Shown piece by piece: positions 1-7,592 of a stretch of 64,000 nt of DNA (position 1 is its first letter; every line of letters starts with the position of its first letter). The notes beneath the pieces were generated by a model. That model was given only the letters and a program-made list of their open reading frames with translations, did no database searches and was not told where the DNA came from. Made by a program: the position numbers and the translations under genes. Origin of the DNA: Sinorhizobium meliloti (lineage in GTDB: Bacteria; Pseudomonadota; Alphaproteobacteria; Rhizobiales; Rhizobiaceae); the NCBI RefSeq assembly GCF_035610345.1, contig NZ_CP141212.1:1741976-1805975 (forward strand). The letters run 5' to 3'.

Positions 1-173
1 AGGCCGGTCGCCGACTTGTAGAGGCCGGTGCGAAAATAGACGTCGATGAAATTGAGGCCGATCGCCACCTGCCGGATCTGCACTTCGCCGGGTCCGGGCG
101 CCGCAAGCGTCACGCCCTCCATCTTCAGAACTTCCGGTCCGCCAAGTTCGCGAACGACGATCGCCTGTGCCAT
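1..173 (-). CDS. qor: NADPH:quinone oxidoreductase (zinc-type alcohol dehydrogenase superfamily), N-terminal part
   Basis: Only the first 57 codons lie in the window; the gene runs off the left edge. It begins with ATG at 173 and reads MAQAIVVRELGGPEVL, followed by PGPGEVQIRQVAIGLNFIDVYFR. This is the GroES-like N-terminal domain typical of Qor-type quinone reductases, which reduce quinones with NADPH in the cytoplasm. The LNFIDVYFRTGLY block is the family hallmark that replaces the zinc ligands of classical alcohol dehydrogenases. It is co-directional with pcs and starts 53 bp beyond its stop, so the two may be co-transcribed. The catalytic and Rossmann parts cannot be seen. Confidence 0.85.
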   Translation of the reverse strand, partial: MAQAIVVRELGGPEVLKMEGVTLAAPGPGEVQIRQVAIGLNFIDVYFRTGLYKSATG

Positions 174-226
174 GTCCAACTCCTAATCGATTGCGATGAT
201 TTCGGGCCGAGCCTGACCGATCGCGC

Positions 227-952
227 TCAGGCACGCCCGAGTTTCGGGAATATCTGCAGTATGAAACCGATGACGTAGAGGTAAAGCCCGGTTGCCACGA
301 CGCCCACCACAACCCAGGGCGGGGTCTCGAAATGCAGGAGCAAGGCATACATGCCGAGCACCGACCAGATGAGAAAGACGCCGAGATTGAGCGGCCTCAG
401 CCTTTTCACACGCACCGGATGCAGGAAGTTGATGGGCAGGAACGTCAAAATCACGGAGAGGAAGACGACAACCGATGCAGTGACTTCGCTCGCCTGGATC
501 ACAAAAAGGGTGAAGACGACCATATTCCAGACGACCGGAAATCCGGAGAAGAAATACTCATCCGTCTTCATCCCCATATCCGCATAGTAGATAGCGCTCG
601 AAACCACGATCGCTCCGGCGGCAACGAACGACCAGGGTTCGCCGATCATGCCGCTTTGGTAGAGCGCGAAGGCCGGCAGTAGCACATAGGTCACGTAGTC
701 GATGACGTTGTCGAGCGTATCGCCCGACCAGTTGGGCAGCACCTCCTTGACCTGGACCTTGCGTGCGATCGGCCCGTCGATGCCGTCGACGAGCAAGGCC
801 AGACCGAGCCACCAGAACATGTCGACGAAGCGGTGCTCTGCCGCGGCGACGACGCCGAGAAAGGCCAGGAACGATCCGGACGCTGTAAGGATATGCACGG
901 AAAAGGCGCGGATTTCCGCGTAAGGAACGCGTCTGTAATTGAAGAACTTCAT
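227..952 (-). CDS. pcs: phosphatidylcholine synthase
   Basis: 241 aa integral inner-membrane enzyme that condenses choline with CDP-diacylglycerol to give phosphatidylcholine and CMP, the one-step bacterial route characterised in Sinorhizobium. The CDP-alcohol phosphotransferase signature is complete: D59-G60-x2-A63-R64, then G77-x3-D81-x3-D85. It sits after the first hydrophobic segments and about six to eight further membrane spans follow. Length equals that of known Pcs proteins. The start MKFFNYRRVPYAEIRAF places the amphipathic N-terminus typical of the family. Pcs differs from phosphatidylserine or glycerophosphate synthases by its longer spacing between AR and G. The upstream neighbour is divergent (UbiH family). 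Very secure call. Confidence 0.95.
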   Translation of the reverse strand: MKFFNYRRVPYAEIRAFSVHILTASGSFLAFLGVVAAAEHRFVDMFWWLGLALLVDGIDGPIARKVQVKEVLPNWSGDTLDNVIDYVTYVLLPAFALYQSGMIGEPWSFVAAGAIVVSSAIYYADMGMKTDEYFFSGFPVVWNMVVFTLFVIQASEVTASVVVFLSVILTFLPINFLHPVRVKRLRPLNLGVFLIWSVLGMYALLLHFETPPWVVVGVVATGLYLYVIGFILQIFPKLGRA

Positions 953-1295
953 GTGCGAAGCCGCCCTGTCCCTTGTCCCGTCCCTCTGCGCCGCCAGTCA
1001 GCCGCTAATTTCAGCACCGGCACCACTTTGGCCGTAATATGCACCGTTTCCCGAGCATCGCCAGCAAATTCCAACCGTTCGCCACTTTGAGGCGGTATTG
1101 TCCTGTGGACATGCGGCGCATGCCCCTGCGGTGATTCTGCCCATTTATTTCAATGGGGTAAGCGGCTAGAACTAAAGCATGTCGCCCGAAGCTGTGGGCA
1201 CGAACAGCACGCTGAAGGACTTCGGATGAACGCGGGCACTTCAGGCTGCAATATCGAGACGAAAGCGGGCAACCGCACGGGAGGGCCTGTCGGCC
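953..1295. other. divergent intergenic region pcs / ubiH-type gene
   Basis: 343 bp between the starts of two divergent genes. It must carry both promoters. No convincing small ORF, tRNA, terminator or strong dyad was seen. A GGGAGG ribosome-binding site for the plus-strand gene lies 11 bases before its ATG. Confidence 0.5.
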
Positions 1296-2507
1296 ATGGA
1301 TCACTATGACATCGCAATAATCGGCGCGGGGCTTGCCGGCTCGCTGGCGGCCATCGCTCTTGCACGCGAAGGTCACCGTGTTGCGCTCATCGGCCCGCGG
1401 CCTGCCATCGCCGACGGCCGCACCACCGCGCTCATGGACCAGTCGATCGAATATTTGAGGAAGCTCGATCTTTGGGATGAGGTCGAGCCGCTGACGGCAC
1501 CACTGGTCGCCATTCACATCCTCGACGGGACCAGGCGGCTTTTTCGGGCGCCCCCGGTCAATTTCCGCGCCTCCGAAGTAGGCCTCGAGGCTTTCGGCTA
1601 CAACATTCCGAACGCGCCCTTCCTCGAGATTCTGGAAAGGCACGAAGCGGAACTGCCGACGCTCGAGCGTGCGACCGCCGCGGCAACGAGAATCGACATC
1701 GACGGCGCAGAGATTCGGATCGGCCTTGGCGATGGCCGCTCGATCACTGCCGATCTGGTGGTCGGCGCCGACGGGCGACGCTCGGCCGTGCGGGAGGCGG
1801 CCGGGATCGGCGTTCGCACCTGGTCCTATCCCCAGGCTGCTATCGTCCTGAATTTCAGCCATGAACTGCCGCATCAGGACGTTTCGACCGAGTTCCATAC
1901 GGAAAGCGGTCCGTTTACGCAGGTGCCGCTTCCCGGCAATCGCTCGAGCCTCGTCTGGGTCCGGAAGCCTCGCGATGCCGAGGAGATGCTGACGCTTGCA
2001 CCGGATATCCTCTCGCGCACGATCGAGGATCGAATGCAGTCGATTCTCGGCAAGGTCACGACAGAGGGAATGCCGCAATCATTTCCGCTTTCCGGCCTTT
2101 CTGCTCGTCGTTTCGGCAAGGGTCGCGTCCTGCTCGTCGGCGAAGCCGCCCATGCCTTTCCACCGATCGGGGCCCAAGGGCTGAACCTCAGTCTTCGCGA
2201 CATCATGACCCTTGTCGATCTCGTCGGCCGGCCAACCGGCAGCCGCCTGCCGGTAGACACAGGCGACCGCTTCGATGGCCGGCGGCGCGCCGACATTCTC
2301 AGCCGCACGGCGAGCGTCGACCTGCTCAACCGTTCGCTGCTCTCGAATTTCCTGCCGGTGCAGGCCTTGCGTGCGGCTGGCCTGCATCTCCTTTCCTCTG
2401 CGGGCCCGTTGCGCGGACTTTTGATGCGCGAGGGAATTCATCCCGGCAGCGCGCTGCAGGCGTTCAAGGAGGGCTTACGGGAACAGATCCGGCGGAAGAG
2501 CGCCTGA
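1296..2507 (+). CDS. UbiH/UbiF-family FAD-dependent hydroxylase
   Basis: 403 aa flavoprotein monooxygenase of the ubiquinone-hydroxylase family, which hydroxylates the aromatic ring of ubiquinone precursors using NADPH and O2. The N-terminal ADP-binding fold reads DIAIIGAGLAGSLAAIALA (residues 5-23). The mid-protein DG motif is VVGADGRRSAVREAAGI. The second FAD motif is GRVLLVGEAAHAFPPIGAQG, with the GD replaced by GE but the AH-x-FPP-x-GAQG-x-N core kept. Rhizobia often carry one broad-specificity ubiquinone hydroxylase (UbiL type), so the exact ring position cannot be assigned. Its 3' end overlaps the convergent AEC gene by 33 bp. A salicylate-type hydroxylase is a less likely alternative. 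Confidence 0.85.
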   Translation: MDHYDIAIIGAGLAGSLAAIALAREGHRVALIGPRPAIADGRTTALMDQSIEYLRKLDLWDEVEPLTAPLVAIHILDGTRRLFRAPPVNFRASEVGLEAFGYNIPNAPFLEILERHEAELPTLERATAAATRIDIDGAEIRIGLGDGRSITADLVVGADGRRSAVREAAGIGVRTWSYPQAAIVLNFSHELPHQDVSTEFHTESGPFTQVPLPGNRSSLVWVRKPRDAEEMLTLAPDILSRTIEDRMQSILGKVTTEGMPQSFPLSGLSARRFGKGRVLLVGEAAHAFPPIGAQGLNLSLRDIMTLVDLVGRPTGSRLPVDTGDRFDGRRRADILSRTASVDLLNRSLLSNFLPVQALRAAGLHLLSSAGPLRGLLMREGIHPGSALQAFKEGLREQIRRKSA

Positions 2508-3437
2508 GCGTATGAGGTATAGCAGCCCGGTGACCGTCGCGACGGAGAGCAGCGTCGTGATGAGGATCGTCGCCGATGCCCGCTCCTGCCAGACGCCGTA
2601 TTGTTGGCCGATCACGAACACATTAGTTGCGGTCGGCAGCGAAGCGAGCAGCACTGCCGTCTGTACCCAGATGGGATCGTAGGCACCGCCAAGGCTGAGC
2701 GCCAGATACATGAGCACCGGATGAAGCACGAGCTTTGCCGGAACGATGTAACCGATCTCCGCGGGAATACGCTTAAGCGGGCGCAGCGCAAGCGTGACCC
2801 CCATCGCAAACAGGGCGCAAGGCGCCGCCGCTTGCGCCAGGTAGTCTATCAGCCGCTGCAGCGGCAGCGGGGCTTCGAGAGAGAGAAAAGCCGCGGCGAC
2901 GCCGGCAAAGGTCGACAGGATGAATGGATGAAAGGCTATCCGGCGCGCAATGCCGAGCGCGAGGACTGCAGGCTTCTGCTTGCTGCCTCCCGCAGCCGCC
3001 ATCAGCGCCGGAGCGACGGTGAAATGCGCTGCATTCTCGAAGCAGAAAATCAGCGCCACCGGAACGGCCGCCGTCTCCCCGAGAGCCAGCAGCGCCAGGC
3101 CGGGGCCCATGTAGCCGATATTGCCATAAGCACCGGCGAAGCCCTGCATCGTCGCCTCGGCAACCGTATTGCGGCGAAGGAACAGCCCTATGGCGAAGAT
3201 CAGCGCAAAGACGACATACGTCGTGCCTACGCTGGTCAGGATGAAATCGGCACGGGTAAGCTCCTCCACCGGCGTGCGCGATACCAGCTTGAAGAAGAGC
3301 GCGGGCAGCGCCAGGTAGACGATGAACGTGTTCAGCCAGCCCATCGCCTCGCCCGGATGGTCGACGAGGCGCGCCGTCAGGTAGCCGAGAAAGATGAGGC
3401 CGAAGAACGGCAGCACCAGACCCGTGATTTCCGCCAT
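2475..3437 (-). CDS. AEC family transporter (auxin efflux carrier type)
   Basis: 320 aa protein built almost entirely of hydrophobic segments, about ten membrane spans in two similar halves, as in the AEC (TC 2.A.69) family. The beginning LVLPFFGLIFLGYLTARL and the NTFIVYLALPALFF segment are typical N-terminal family blocks. The second half has the conserved ASLPTATNVFVIGQQYG near its C-terminal spans. Family members export or import small organic acids such as malonate or malate; the substrate cannot be read from sequence. A GAGGGAG ribosome-binding site sits just before the ATG. Tandem 60-bp repeats follow immediately upstream of the start, so the promoter lies in or beyond them. Confidence 0.88.
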   Translation of the reverse strand: MAEITGLVLPFFGLIFLGYLTARLVDHPGEAMGWLNTFIVYLALPALFFKLVSRTPVEELTRADFILTSVGTTYVVFALIFAIGLFLRRNTVAEATMQGFAGAYGNIGYMGPGLALLALGETAAVPVALIFCFENAAHFTVAPALMAAAGGSKQKPAVLALGIARRIAFHPFILSTFAGVAAAFLSLEAPLPLQRLIDYLAQAAAPCALFAMGVTLALRPLKRIPAEIGYIVPAKLVLHPVLMYLALSLGGAYDPIWVQTAVLLASLPTATNVFVIGQQYGVWQERASATILITTLLSVATVTGLLYLIRSGALPPDLFP

Positions 3438-3458
3438 GATCTCCCTCGCCGCTGCTGG

Positions 3459-3620
3459 AGCGCTTCCAGGAAAAGTGCGTAGCGGTTTTCCGTCCGGAAG
3501 TGCGTTGTTTAAAGACTCAGCGCTTCCAGGAAAAGTGTGTAGCGGTTTTCCGTCCGGAAGTGCGTTGTTCGAAGACTCAGCGCGTCCGGGAAAAGTGGGT
3601 GACGTTTTCTGTCCGGAAGC
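3459..3620. repeat. 60-bp tandem intergenic repeat, 2.7 copies
   Basis: Three units start at 3459, 3519 and 3579. The first two differ at only two positions over 60 bases. The third is shorter and diverged. Each unit contains GGAAAAGTG and GGTTTTCCGTCCGGAAG, which can pair (GGAAAA/TTTTCC) to form a small stem. The motif resembles the left part of the Rhizobiales mosaic palindromes also seen at 9837-9889. It lies between the start of the AEC gene and the stop of the CcdA-like gene. Confidence 0.85.
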
Positions 3621-3635
3621 TGTAGCTGGGCGTGC

Positions 3636-4379
3636 TTAGCCGATTTGGGAGAGAATTGGGAAGGTCTGCTGGAACCAGATCGCCACGGAACTGACGAAAC
3701 CGAAGAGGAAAGCAAGGCCGGCGGCGACGAGCAGAGCGCCCATCAGCTTTTCGATGAGCCCCAGATGGCGGCGAAAACGCGAAAGAAAACGCATGAAGGC
3801 ACTGGAAAAGCCCGCCGCGATCCAGAACGGTACTGCGAGCCCGAGCGAATAGATCGCCAGCAGAGCAGCGCCGTCGGCGACCGTATCGCGCGCGGCGGCA
3901 ACACCCAGTATGGTGCCCAGCACCGGGCCGATACACGGTGTCCAGCCGAAGGCGAAGGCAAGACCCATGACATAGGCTCCAGACAGGGTTGCCGGCTTGC
4001 CACCCTGGAAACGTGCCTCGCGGGCAAGCAGGCCGATCCGGAAGACCCCGAGGAAATGCAATCCCATGACGATGATGATGATCCCGCCTATGCGCGAAAG
4101 AAGATCGAGATGCTGCCTGAGCAAAAGACCGATCGAAGAGGCGCCCGCCCCGAGCGCCACGAAGACCGTCGCAAAGCCGAGCGTGAAGAACAGCGCCGCC
4201 GGCAGGACGGCCCTGCGCGTGCTTGCGGTTGCCACGGCATTTCCGTCCCGGAACTGGTCGACGGAAACGCCTGCCATATAGCACAGGTAAGGCGGCACCA
4301 GGGGCAGGACGCAGGGCGAGAGAAAGGACAGAGCACCTGCCAGAACGGCGGTCCAGATGGAAATATCTGCAATCGACAA
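3636..4379 (-). CDS. ccdA: CcdA-like cytochrome c biogenesis / thiol-disulfide transmembrane protein
   Basis: 247 aa, six membrane segments. CcdA/DsbD-type proteins carry electrons from cytoplasmic thioredoxin across the inner membrane to periplasmic thiol proteins needed for cytochrome c maturation. The two reactive cysteines are present: C23 in LSPCVLPLVPPYL and C149 in FGWTPCIGPVLG. The reading frame is open far upstream through the tRNA region, but homology begins at TTG 4379 (LSIADISIW), which has GGAG about ten bases ahead; that start is chosen here. The gene stands alone on the minus strand, its stop a few bases from the 60-bp repeats. Substrate partner unknown. Confidence 0.85.
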   Translation of the reverse strand: MSIADISIWTAVLAGALSFLSPCVLPLVPPYLCYMAGVSVDQFRDGNAVATASTRRAVLPAALFFTLGFATVFVALGAGASSIGLLLRQHLDLLSRIGGIIIIVMGLHFLGVFRIGLLAREARFQGGKPATLSGAYVMGLAFAFGWTPCIGPVLGTILGVAAARDTVADGAALLAIYSLGLAVPFWIAAGFSSAFMRFLSRFRRHLGLIEKLMGALLVAAGLAFLFGFVSSVAIWFQQTFPILSQIG

Positions 4380-4619
4380 GGTATCAGAACTCCGGCACTC
4401 GACTTGCCGCCTTCTTACCCGCATGTATGGAGCGAAACCAATCACCTTTTGGCGATCATTTTGACGCACCGAGCCATGGCCGCACCGACGGGGACGGCCG
4501 CGCACAGGGCCGCTCGCTTCGAACCCATAATGATGGTTTAGTGCAATTTTTGGGTTGACCGGCGCAAAGCCTGCGTGCATATGTCCGGCCACTCCGCCGG
4601 GCCTGCAGGCCCGGCATGG

Positions 4620-4695
4620 GAGCGCGTAGCTCAGCCGGTAGAGCAACTGACTTTTAATCAGTAGGTCCAGGGTTCGAATCCCTGCGCGCTCACCA
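4620..4695 (+). tRNA. tRNA-Lys (UUU)
   Basis: 76-nt cloverleaf. Acceptor GAGCGCG pairs with CGCGCTC, discriminator A, encoded CCA. The D-arm AGCTCAGCCGGTAGAGC, anticodon loop CTTTTAA and T-arm GGTTCGAATCC are all canonical. Confidence 0.98.
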
Positions 4696-4817
4696 TAAAA
4701 AGACAATCAAACAACGCTTTGCATGATCCTTCTAGCTTTACCCTCGCCTTCCGCCACCGGCCAGCTTGGCGTCGGCATCAGATCACAGCCTTGCACTAAG
4801 CCCGCGTCGGCGAGCCG

Positions 4818-5114
4818 CTAGAAATTCAAGTAAATATTGACGCTCGGTCGACGGTTGTAGCGGTAATCGTCGCGGTAGCCGTAGCTCTGGGTGTAGTCAT
4901 AGCGTGGGAAGCACCTGCCGTAGTAGCGGCATGAACGCCAAGCGTGCCGCCTGTTCCAATGGCTGTCTCGCCAGTTGCGTCGGTGGTCGACCTGCTCAAC
5001 CGCGCCCGTCTTCACCTGCTCTTGCCTAGGCACGAAGATTGGCGCGGCTCTCGCAGGCAAGGCGAAGGACGCAGCCAAAACTGCGGCTGTGAGGGCCGAC
5101 AAAAACTTTATCAT
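4818..5114 (-). CDS. small secreted basic protein, paralogue of 7593-7883
   Basis: 98 aa, function unknown. ATG 5114 follows a perfect AGGAGG eight bases upstream. A Sec signal peptide (KFLSALTAAVLAASFALPARAAP) is followed by a mature part rich in Arg, Tyr and His. Three blocks are shared with the product of 7593-7883: the mature N-terminus APIFVP..EQVKT, the CRYYGRC(F/Y)PRY cysteine pair and the C-terminal NF after a VNIYL/VTIYF strand. The two cysteines four residues apart could form a disulfide. It is transcribed divergently from 5296-5541, with a symmetrical RpoE2-type promoter between them. Likely a periplasmic or outer-surface stress protein; this is inference. Confidence 0.75.
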   Translation of the reverse strand: MIKFLSALTAAVLAASFALPARAAPIFVPRQEQVKTGAVEQVDHRRNWRDSHWNRRHAWRSCRYYGRCFPRYDYTQSYGYRDDYRYNRRPSVNIYLNF

Positions 5115-5244
5115 GAAGGGATCCTCCTCGGTGCGGATGAGATTGCACCGTGGAGGCTGAACTGCTGATGAATGGGTGCGTTGGTGGTGTCCTGCTGAAT
5201 CGAATCTACGCAAATGCGCAGATCCGGTCGGTTCACTGATATCC

Positions 5245-5271
5245 GGAACCTCCCCGCCGGTCGTCGGTTCC
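5245..5271. promoter_or_regulatory. candidate RpoE2 (general stress sigma) promoter, readable in both directions
   Basis: GGAAC at 5245-5249, 18 bases, then TT at 5268-5269 matches the S. meliloti RpoE2 consensus GGAAC-N18/19-TT. The element is an inverted repeat, so the minus strand also reads GGAAC (5271-5267), 18 bases, TT. The plus reading would start about 20 bases before the ATG of 5296-5541; the minus reading faces the secreted-protein gene. Confidence 0.7.
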
Positions 5272-5295
5272 TCCTTCCCCAGCAGGAGAAACAAC

Positions 5296-5541
5296 ATGGC
5301 CAAAGACGAACTGAGCGCCGGCTTCACCGGGACGCCGACCGAACCGCCCACTGGTGTCCGAAAGGTAGCGAAGACAGCCACCGACGCAGTGAGCCGCGAG
5401 GCTAACGCTGTGGTGGCCGGCGCCGCAGATCACCCATACACAGCAACCGGCCTGGCGCTCACAGTCGGCGCCCTCGCCTTCGCGATCGGCTACGTTATGG
5501 GCCGATCGTCAATCGACGACGGGCGGAGTTACTGGCGGTAG
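5296..5541 (+). CDS. small membrane-anchored protein, ElaB/DUF883-like tail
   Basis: 81 aa. ATG 5296 has AGGAG eight bases upstream. The first half is hydrophilic (KVAKTATDAVSREANAVVAG). A C-terminal membrane segment follows HPYTATGLALTVGALAFAIGY and ends in MGRSS. That layout resembles ElaB/YqjD-type ribosome-associated membrane proteins of stationary phase, where HPW-x-GxA precedes a glycine-rich anchor. The resemblance is to the tail only. A GGAAC-N18-TT stress promoter lies just upstream, which fits a general-stress role. Exact function unknown. Confidence 0.75.
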   Translation: MAKDELSAGFTGTPTEPPTGVRKVAKTATDAVSREANAVVAGAADHPYTATGLALTVGALAFAIGYVMGRSSIDDGRSYWR

Positions 5542-5702
5542 ATTACCGGCCGGCGCTGCTGGTGTGGGCGCAGATGGTGACCGCGCTGGCCACTGAAGCT
5601 ATGATCCGACGCGGCGCCGAGTCTATCATGGTGATCTCTTGCCTTTGCGGGCGGCCTGGGCGAACCTCTGATTCCCATTTCCTGAACTGGCATGTGAAAC
5701 CG

Positions 5703-6008
5703 ATGAGCAGCAAAATTTTCGAAACCTTGACCGGCATGTACTTTACGGTCGACGCCGCCGATGGGAGTTACTCCACCGGTCAAGTGATCCGGCTCGCTGC
5801 CGAGGGGCTCTATTTCGTTCGGTTCGACGGCAACGAGGTGACATTACCCCTGGAACTCGTGACCGTCGGCGAGATGCTGGACACCACCGAAGAAGAGTAC
5901 AAGCTCTGGCGGTTTTTCGACACGATCGAGGAACGTGACACGTGGATCGAATGGCTGGACGCGCCGTCTAAGCCGCGGGTCATCTCGCTTGTGAAGCCGA
6001 CCAAGTAA
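5703..6008 (+). CDS. hypothetical acidic cytoplasmic protein
   Basis: 101 aa, not recognised. The frame stays open to 5562, but the compact domain begins at ATG 5703 (MSSKIFETLTGMYFTVDAADG). It reads like a small beta-barrel: GMYFTV, GQVIRLAAEGLYFVRFDG, VTLPLELVTVGEM. A charged helical tail EEEYKLWRFFDTIEERDTWIEWL follows. There is no signal peptide or membrane segment. No good ribosome-binding site precedes 5703, so the start is uncertain. The next gene starts 20 bp downstream in the same direction. Confidence 0.6.
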   Translation: MSSKIFETLTGMYFTVDAADGSYSTGQVIRLAAEGLYFVRFDGNEVTLPLELVTVGEMLDTTEEEYKLWRFFDTIEERDTWIEWLDAPSKPRVISLVKPTK

Positions 6009-6027
6009 CACGTTCGAACCCGTGACA

Positions 6028-6207
6028 ATGGCCAATATCGATCAGATAATCATGTTTGGCGCCGGTCTCTGGATGACAGCGGCAGGCTTTGGCTTCGTCC
6101 GGACGAATACTCAAGTGCCGTGGCTCGTTCAACTCACAAGGCATTTTCGCTGGATGGGGCCGCTGTTGACCCTTATCGCTGTGGTTCTGCTGTTTGCCCC
6201 AAGTTAG
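6028..6207 (+). CDS. small two-span membrane protein
   Basis: 59 aa (61 if the in-frame GTG 6022 is used). Two hydrophobic segments, IIMFGAGLWMTAAGFGFV and MGPLLTLIAVVLLFAPS, flank a short loop with basic residues. Not recognised. Start assignment is weak because no clear ribosome-binding site is present. It probably belongs to a run of small plus-strand genes (5703-6833). Confidence 0.5.
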   Translation: MANIDQIIMFGAGLWMTAAGFGFVRTNTQVPWLVQLTRHFRWMGPLLTLIAVVLLFAPS

Positions 6208-6236
6208 CGACATGATTTTCCGAATGGCCGTAGAAG

Positions 6237-6323
6237 ATGGGACGAAGAGTTGAACTGATTGCGGTGGCAGTGATCATCATCTCCGCCTTTGTGCTCGTTT
6301 GGCTGCTATTTGTCTTCAGTTGA
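6237..6323 (+). CDS. 28-aa single-span membrane peptide
   Basis: Short ORF from ATG 6237: MGRRVELIAVAVIIISAFVL and then eight more residues ending in VFS. A basic N-terminus followed by one strong transmembrane helix fits a bacterial membrane microprotein. Support is limited to composition and position between two other small membrane-protein genes; the ribosome-binding site is poor. Confidence 0.4.
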   Translation: MGRRVELIAVAVIIISAFVLVWLLFVFS

Positions 6324-6365
6324 ACGCTGAAAAGATCAGCATGGCGTGGTCTGGAGCAAGCGATA

Positions 6366-6530
6366 TTGAAGCGTAACGTGCGCGCCATGAGACTGCTCGC
6401 CCTGGCGGCCATTCTGATCGCAGTGCTGCTGCTGTTCCTGCTCGTATCCGGCATTGCCGATGTCCCCTGTCAGGACGGCACCTGGGACCCGAACAGATAT
6501 ACCTGCGTACATACAGGGGTGACGTCATGA
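6366..6530 (+). CDS. small membrane protein with C-terminal cysteine pair
   Basis: 54 aa from TTG 6366, preceded by GGAG nine bases away, or 47 aa from ATG 6387. One N-terminal membrane helix (RLLALAAILIAVLLLFLLVS) is followed by a short exported tail, DVPCQDGTWDPNRYTC. Its two cysteines, eleven residues apart, could form a disulfide in the periplasm. Not recognised. Contiguous with the neighbouring small genes on the plus strand. Confidence 0.5.
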   Translation: MKRNVRAMRLLALAAILIAVLLLFLLVSGIADVPCQDGTWDPNRYTCVHTGVTS

Positions 6531-6569
6531 AGGCTGCCCCTCGGCACTCCCACATGCTATAAGAGATCG

Positions 6570-6833
6570 ATGACCGAAAACGAACAGCAGTACGAGTTTT
6601 CCGAGTTCTCCGGCGAATTTGTCGACGACGACATCATGGTCACTATCGGCATATACCGCCCGGCCGGCACCAACGCGGACTGGACGCTTGAGGTCGTCGA
6701 TCAAGAGGGATATTCGACCGTCTGGGATGATCTGTTCGCCACCGACCGCGATGCTTTCCAGGAATTTCTGGCGACCGTCCATCGCGACGGGATACGCAGC
6801 TTTCTCGATCAGTCGATCCGCACCGTCCATTGA
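6570..6833 (+). CDS. conserved hypothetical protein
   Basis: 87 aa, strongly acidic, no signal peptide or membrane span. ATG 6570 follows AAGAGA. The sequence shows a beta-rich first half (VTIGIYRPAGTNADWTLEVVDQEG) then a helical end (DRDAFQEFLATVHRDGIRSFLD), a layout common in small rhizobial proteins of unknown function. Function not assigned. Confidence 0.65.
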   Translation: MTENEQQYEFSEFSGEFVDDDIMVTIGIYRPAGTNADWTLEVVDQEGYSTVWDDLFATDRDAFQEFLATVHRDGIRSFLDQSIRTVH

Positions 6834-6942
6834 CGCTGCATTCCGCGCGCCTGGATGATTGGTATTGGTCCGATGCCGCTGATGTGATCAGGAGGCGGAA
6901 AATCGCGCTTGATGTAAATGTGCAAAAGCGCTTTACCTGCCC

Positions 6943-7099
6943 ATGTATTTTGAAGAGGCGTACCGGAATCGCGGAATCAGACCTTTCTCGCTGATGAAAC
7001 CGCAGATAGCGTCTCTGCGCAGCTGCATTCCGGCTGCGTCCCCGAGTCCAATGAAGGCAACTGGATGAGGGCTTGCCCCGCCATCGTGCGGGGCTTTTT
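6943..7099 (+). ncRNA. candidate small RNA A (paralogue of 8784-8931)
   Basis: No ORF fits this stretch. A promoter-like pair, CTTGAT (6908-6913) and CTTTAC (6931-6936) with 17-bp spacing, precedes it. It ends in a strong Rho-independent terminator: GCCCCGC (7075-7081), loop, GCGGGGC (7088-7094), five T. The blocks GGCGTACCGGAA, TCAGACCTT, AGATAGCGTC, AGCTGCATT and the terminator recur in the same order at 8784-8931. Ordered conservation with changing spacers is what a duplicated sRNA would show. The 5' end is predicted from the promoter only. Confidence 0.6.
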
Positions 7100-7280
7100 C
7101 GTGGACAATGGTACTGGTCGGACAGCCGACTTGAGACACCCGTACACCGAAGCGTTGGCTCTCCCTCATGCCCATAAGGATGCGGTCGCGACCACCGTTT
7201 CTAGCCCATTTTAGTCAGAGAGTAAGCATTGCGCCTCGAAATAGGTTGTGCTGTGATTCGCACTCAACCGGAGTGCTGCC

Positions 7281-7520
7281 ATGTTCGATAATGAAGAGAT
7301 CGGTATCCCCTGCCCCGAATGCGGCCACGAGACCAGCAAGCCTGTCGCTTGGGTGAAAGCGAACGACGAACTCCCTTGCAGGAGATGTGGGACCGCCATC
7401 GTGTTGGAGAACGAAAAGCACTTGCTCACGATCGAGCAAGTCGCTCAGAACATGACGAAACTCAGACGATCGCTCGCAAAGTTTCGTCGGAATGCTCGTG
7501 GTGCGCGTTGGCACCGGTGA
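7281..7520 (+). CDS. small zinc-ribbon protein
   Basis: 79 aa. Two CxxC knuckles, CPEC and CRRC, 20 residues apart, make a four-cysteine zinc ribbon in the first 40 residues (IGIPCPECGHETSK ... LPCRRCGTAIVL). A basic helical tail rich in Arg (LRRSLAKFRRNARGARW) follows and may contact nucleic acid. CCGGAG sits eight bases before the ATG. No family name can be given. It stands alone downstream of the candidate sRNA terminator. Confidence 0.7.
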   Translation: MFDNEEIGIPCPECGHETSKPVAWVKANDELPCRRCGTAIVLENEKHLLTIEQVAQNMTKLRRSLAKFRRNARGARWHR

Positions 7521-7592
7521 CATCCATCCGCCGCGAAGGAAATCCCTCCCGAATGCGCTGCGAGGAAGGACTGGCGTCCGTGTGAACCGTCG

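Noticed and set aside
3459-3620. CRISPR array
   Set aside because: Units are contiguous with no unique spacers and there are no cas genes in the window.
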